Positions 63,886-64,000 of a DNA stretch of 64,000 bases are shown here, one piece after another. Below the pieces are notes generated by a model. It made no database searches, was not told the origin of the DNA, and saw only the letters and a program-made list of their open reading frames with translations. A program made the position numbers and the translations under genes. The stretch's first letter is position 1. Each line of letters opens with the position of its first letter. This DNA comes from Algoriphagus sediminis (lineage in GTDB: Bacteria > Bacteroidota > Bacteroidia > Cytophagales > Cyclobacteriaceae): assembly GCF_030403435.1 (NCBI RefSeq), contig NZ_JAUEPH010000002.1, forward strand, positions 677,383 to 741,382, read 5' to 3'.

Positions 63886-64000
63886 TTTTTTCTTAGTGTT
63901 ACTTCCCGATACAAAATATAATGTACGTTGATTATCAGGTAGTTACGTGCTTATAGGTACAAATAAGCAACAAAAACTATCGCTAAACAGCTAAATAAGG

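Overview
The window reads as a chromosome segment of a Bacteroidota bacterium, most likely order Cytophagales and close to Algoriphagus/Cyclobacteriaceae. The grounds are SxxC lipoproteins, Tat-type Gfo/Idh and xylose-isomerase-like proteins, DUF1080 proteins, DUF4301, LytTR/7TM-DISM signalling, and several candidate -7 boxes of the Bacteroidota form TAnnTTTG. The genus is an inference from protein style; no rRNA or marker gene is present. I see no tRNA, rRNA, IS element or CRISPR array.

Layout of the core-like part (1-47455). A tight five-gene plus-strand operon (187-5423) holds a sodium:solute symporter, a GNAT acetyltransferase, an M20 amidohydrolase, an alanine racemase and an alanine/ornithine-racemase-like enzyme, suggesting import, deacylation and racemisation of amino-acid conjugates. 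After a UDP-xylose synthase, a long minus-strand operon (15059 down to 6521) carries a double DUF1080 lipoprotein, a Gfo/Idh/MocA oxidoreductase, uxaC, an SDR that probably fills the UxuB role, uxuA, a sugar O-acetyltransferase and an acyl-CoA dehydrogenase. It is built to take uronate or oxidised sugars to 2-keto-3-deoxygluconate. Then come a THUMP RNA methyltransferase, DUF4301, and a minus-strand signalling operon of two LytS-type kinases (one with a decayed ATP site) and a LytTR regulator. This faces two tandem paralogous lipoproteins of unknown function whose promoters share a motif at identical spacing. Next are pxpABC (5-oxoprolinase), a glycoside-hydrolase-like protein, a methionine aminotransferase, ArfB, a copper operon (CopA, CopZ-like, exported CHY zinc finger), azurin, peptidases, serine hydrolases and a two-domain esterase.

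Accessory island (about 47456-64000, right end not reached). A type I restriction-modification locus is split: hsdM-hsdS (47790-50688) and hsdR (58832-62002) are separated by eight kilobases of cargo. The cargo is a four-gene cassette (a WYL-like small protein, an OLD-family ATPase/TOPRIM nuclease, a PD-(D/E)xK-like protein and a TraB/TIKI-like protein), an outer-membrane-type protein with a DUF413 gene, a HipBA toxin-antitoxin pair and a four-helix-bundle protein. Downstream of hsdR lie a small gene broken by one amber codon, a NucS-like/DUF5655 protein and an unknown partner. The intergenic region before hsdM contains a row of perfect or near-perfect dyads.

Most notable observation: hsdM and hsdS each contain an in-frame 40-nt double-hairpin element with the same architecture. 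The two copies are read in different codon phases and differ by compensatory base-pair changes, which suggests a small palindromic element that inserts inside protein-coding genes.
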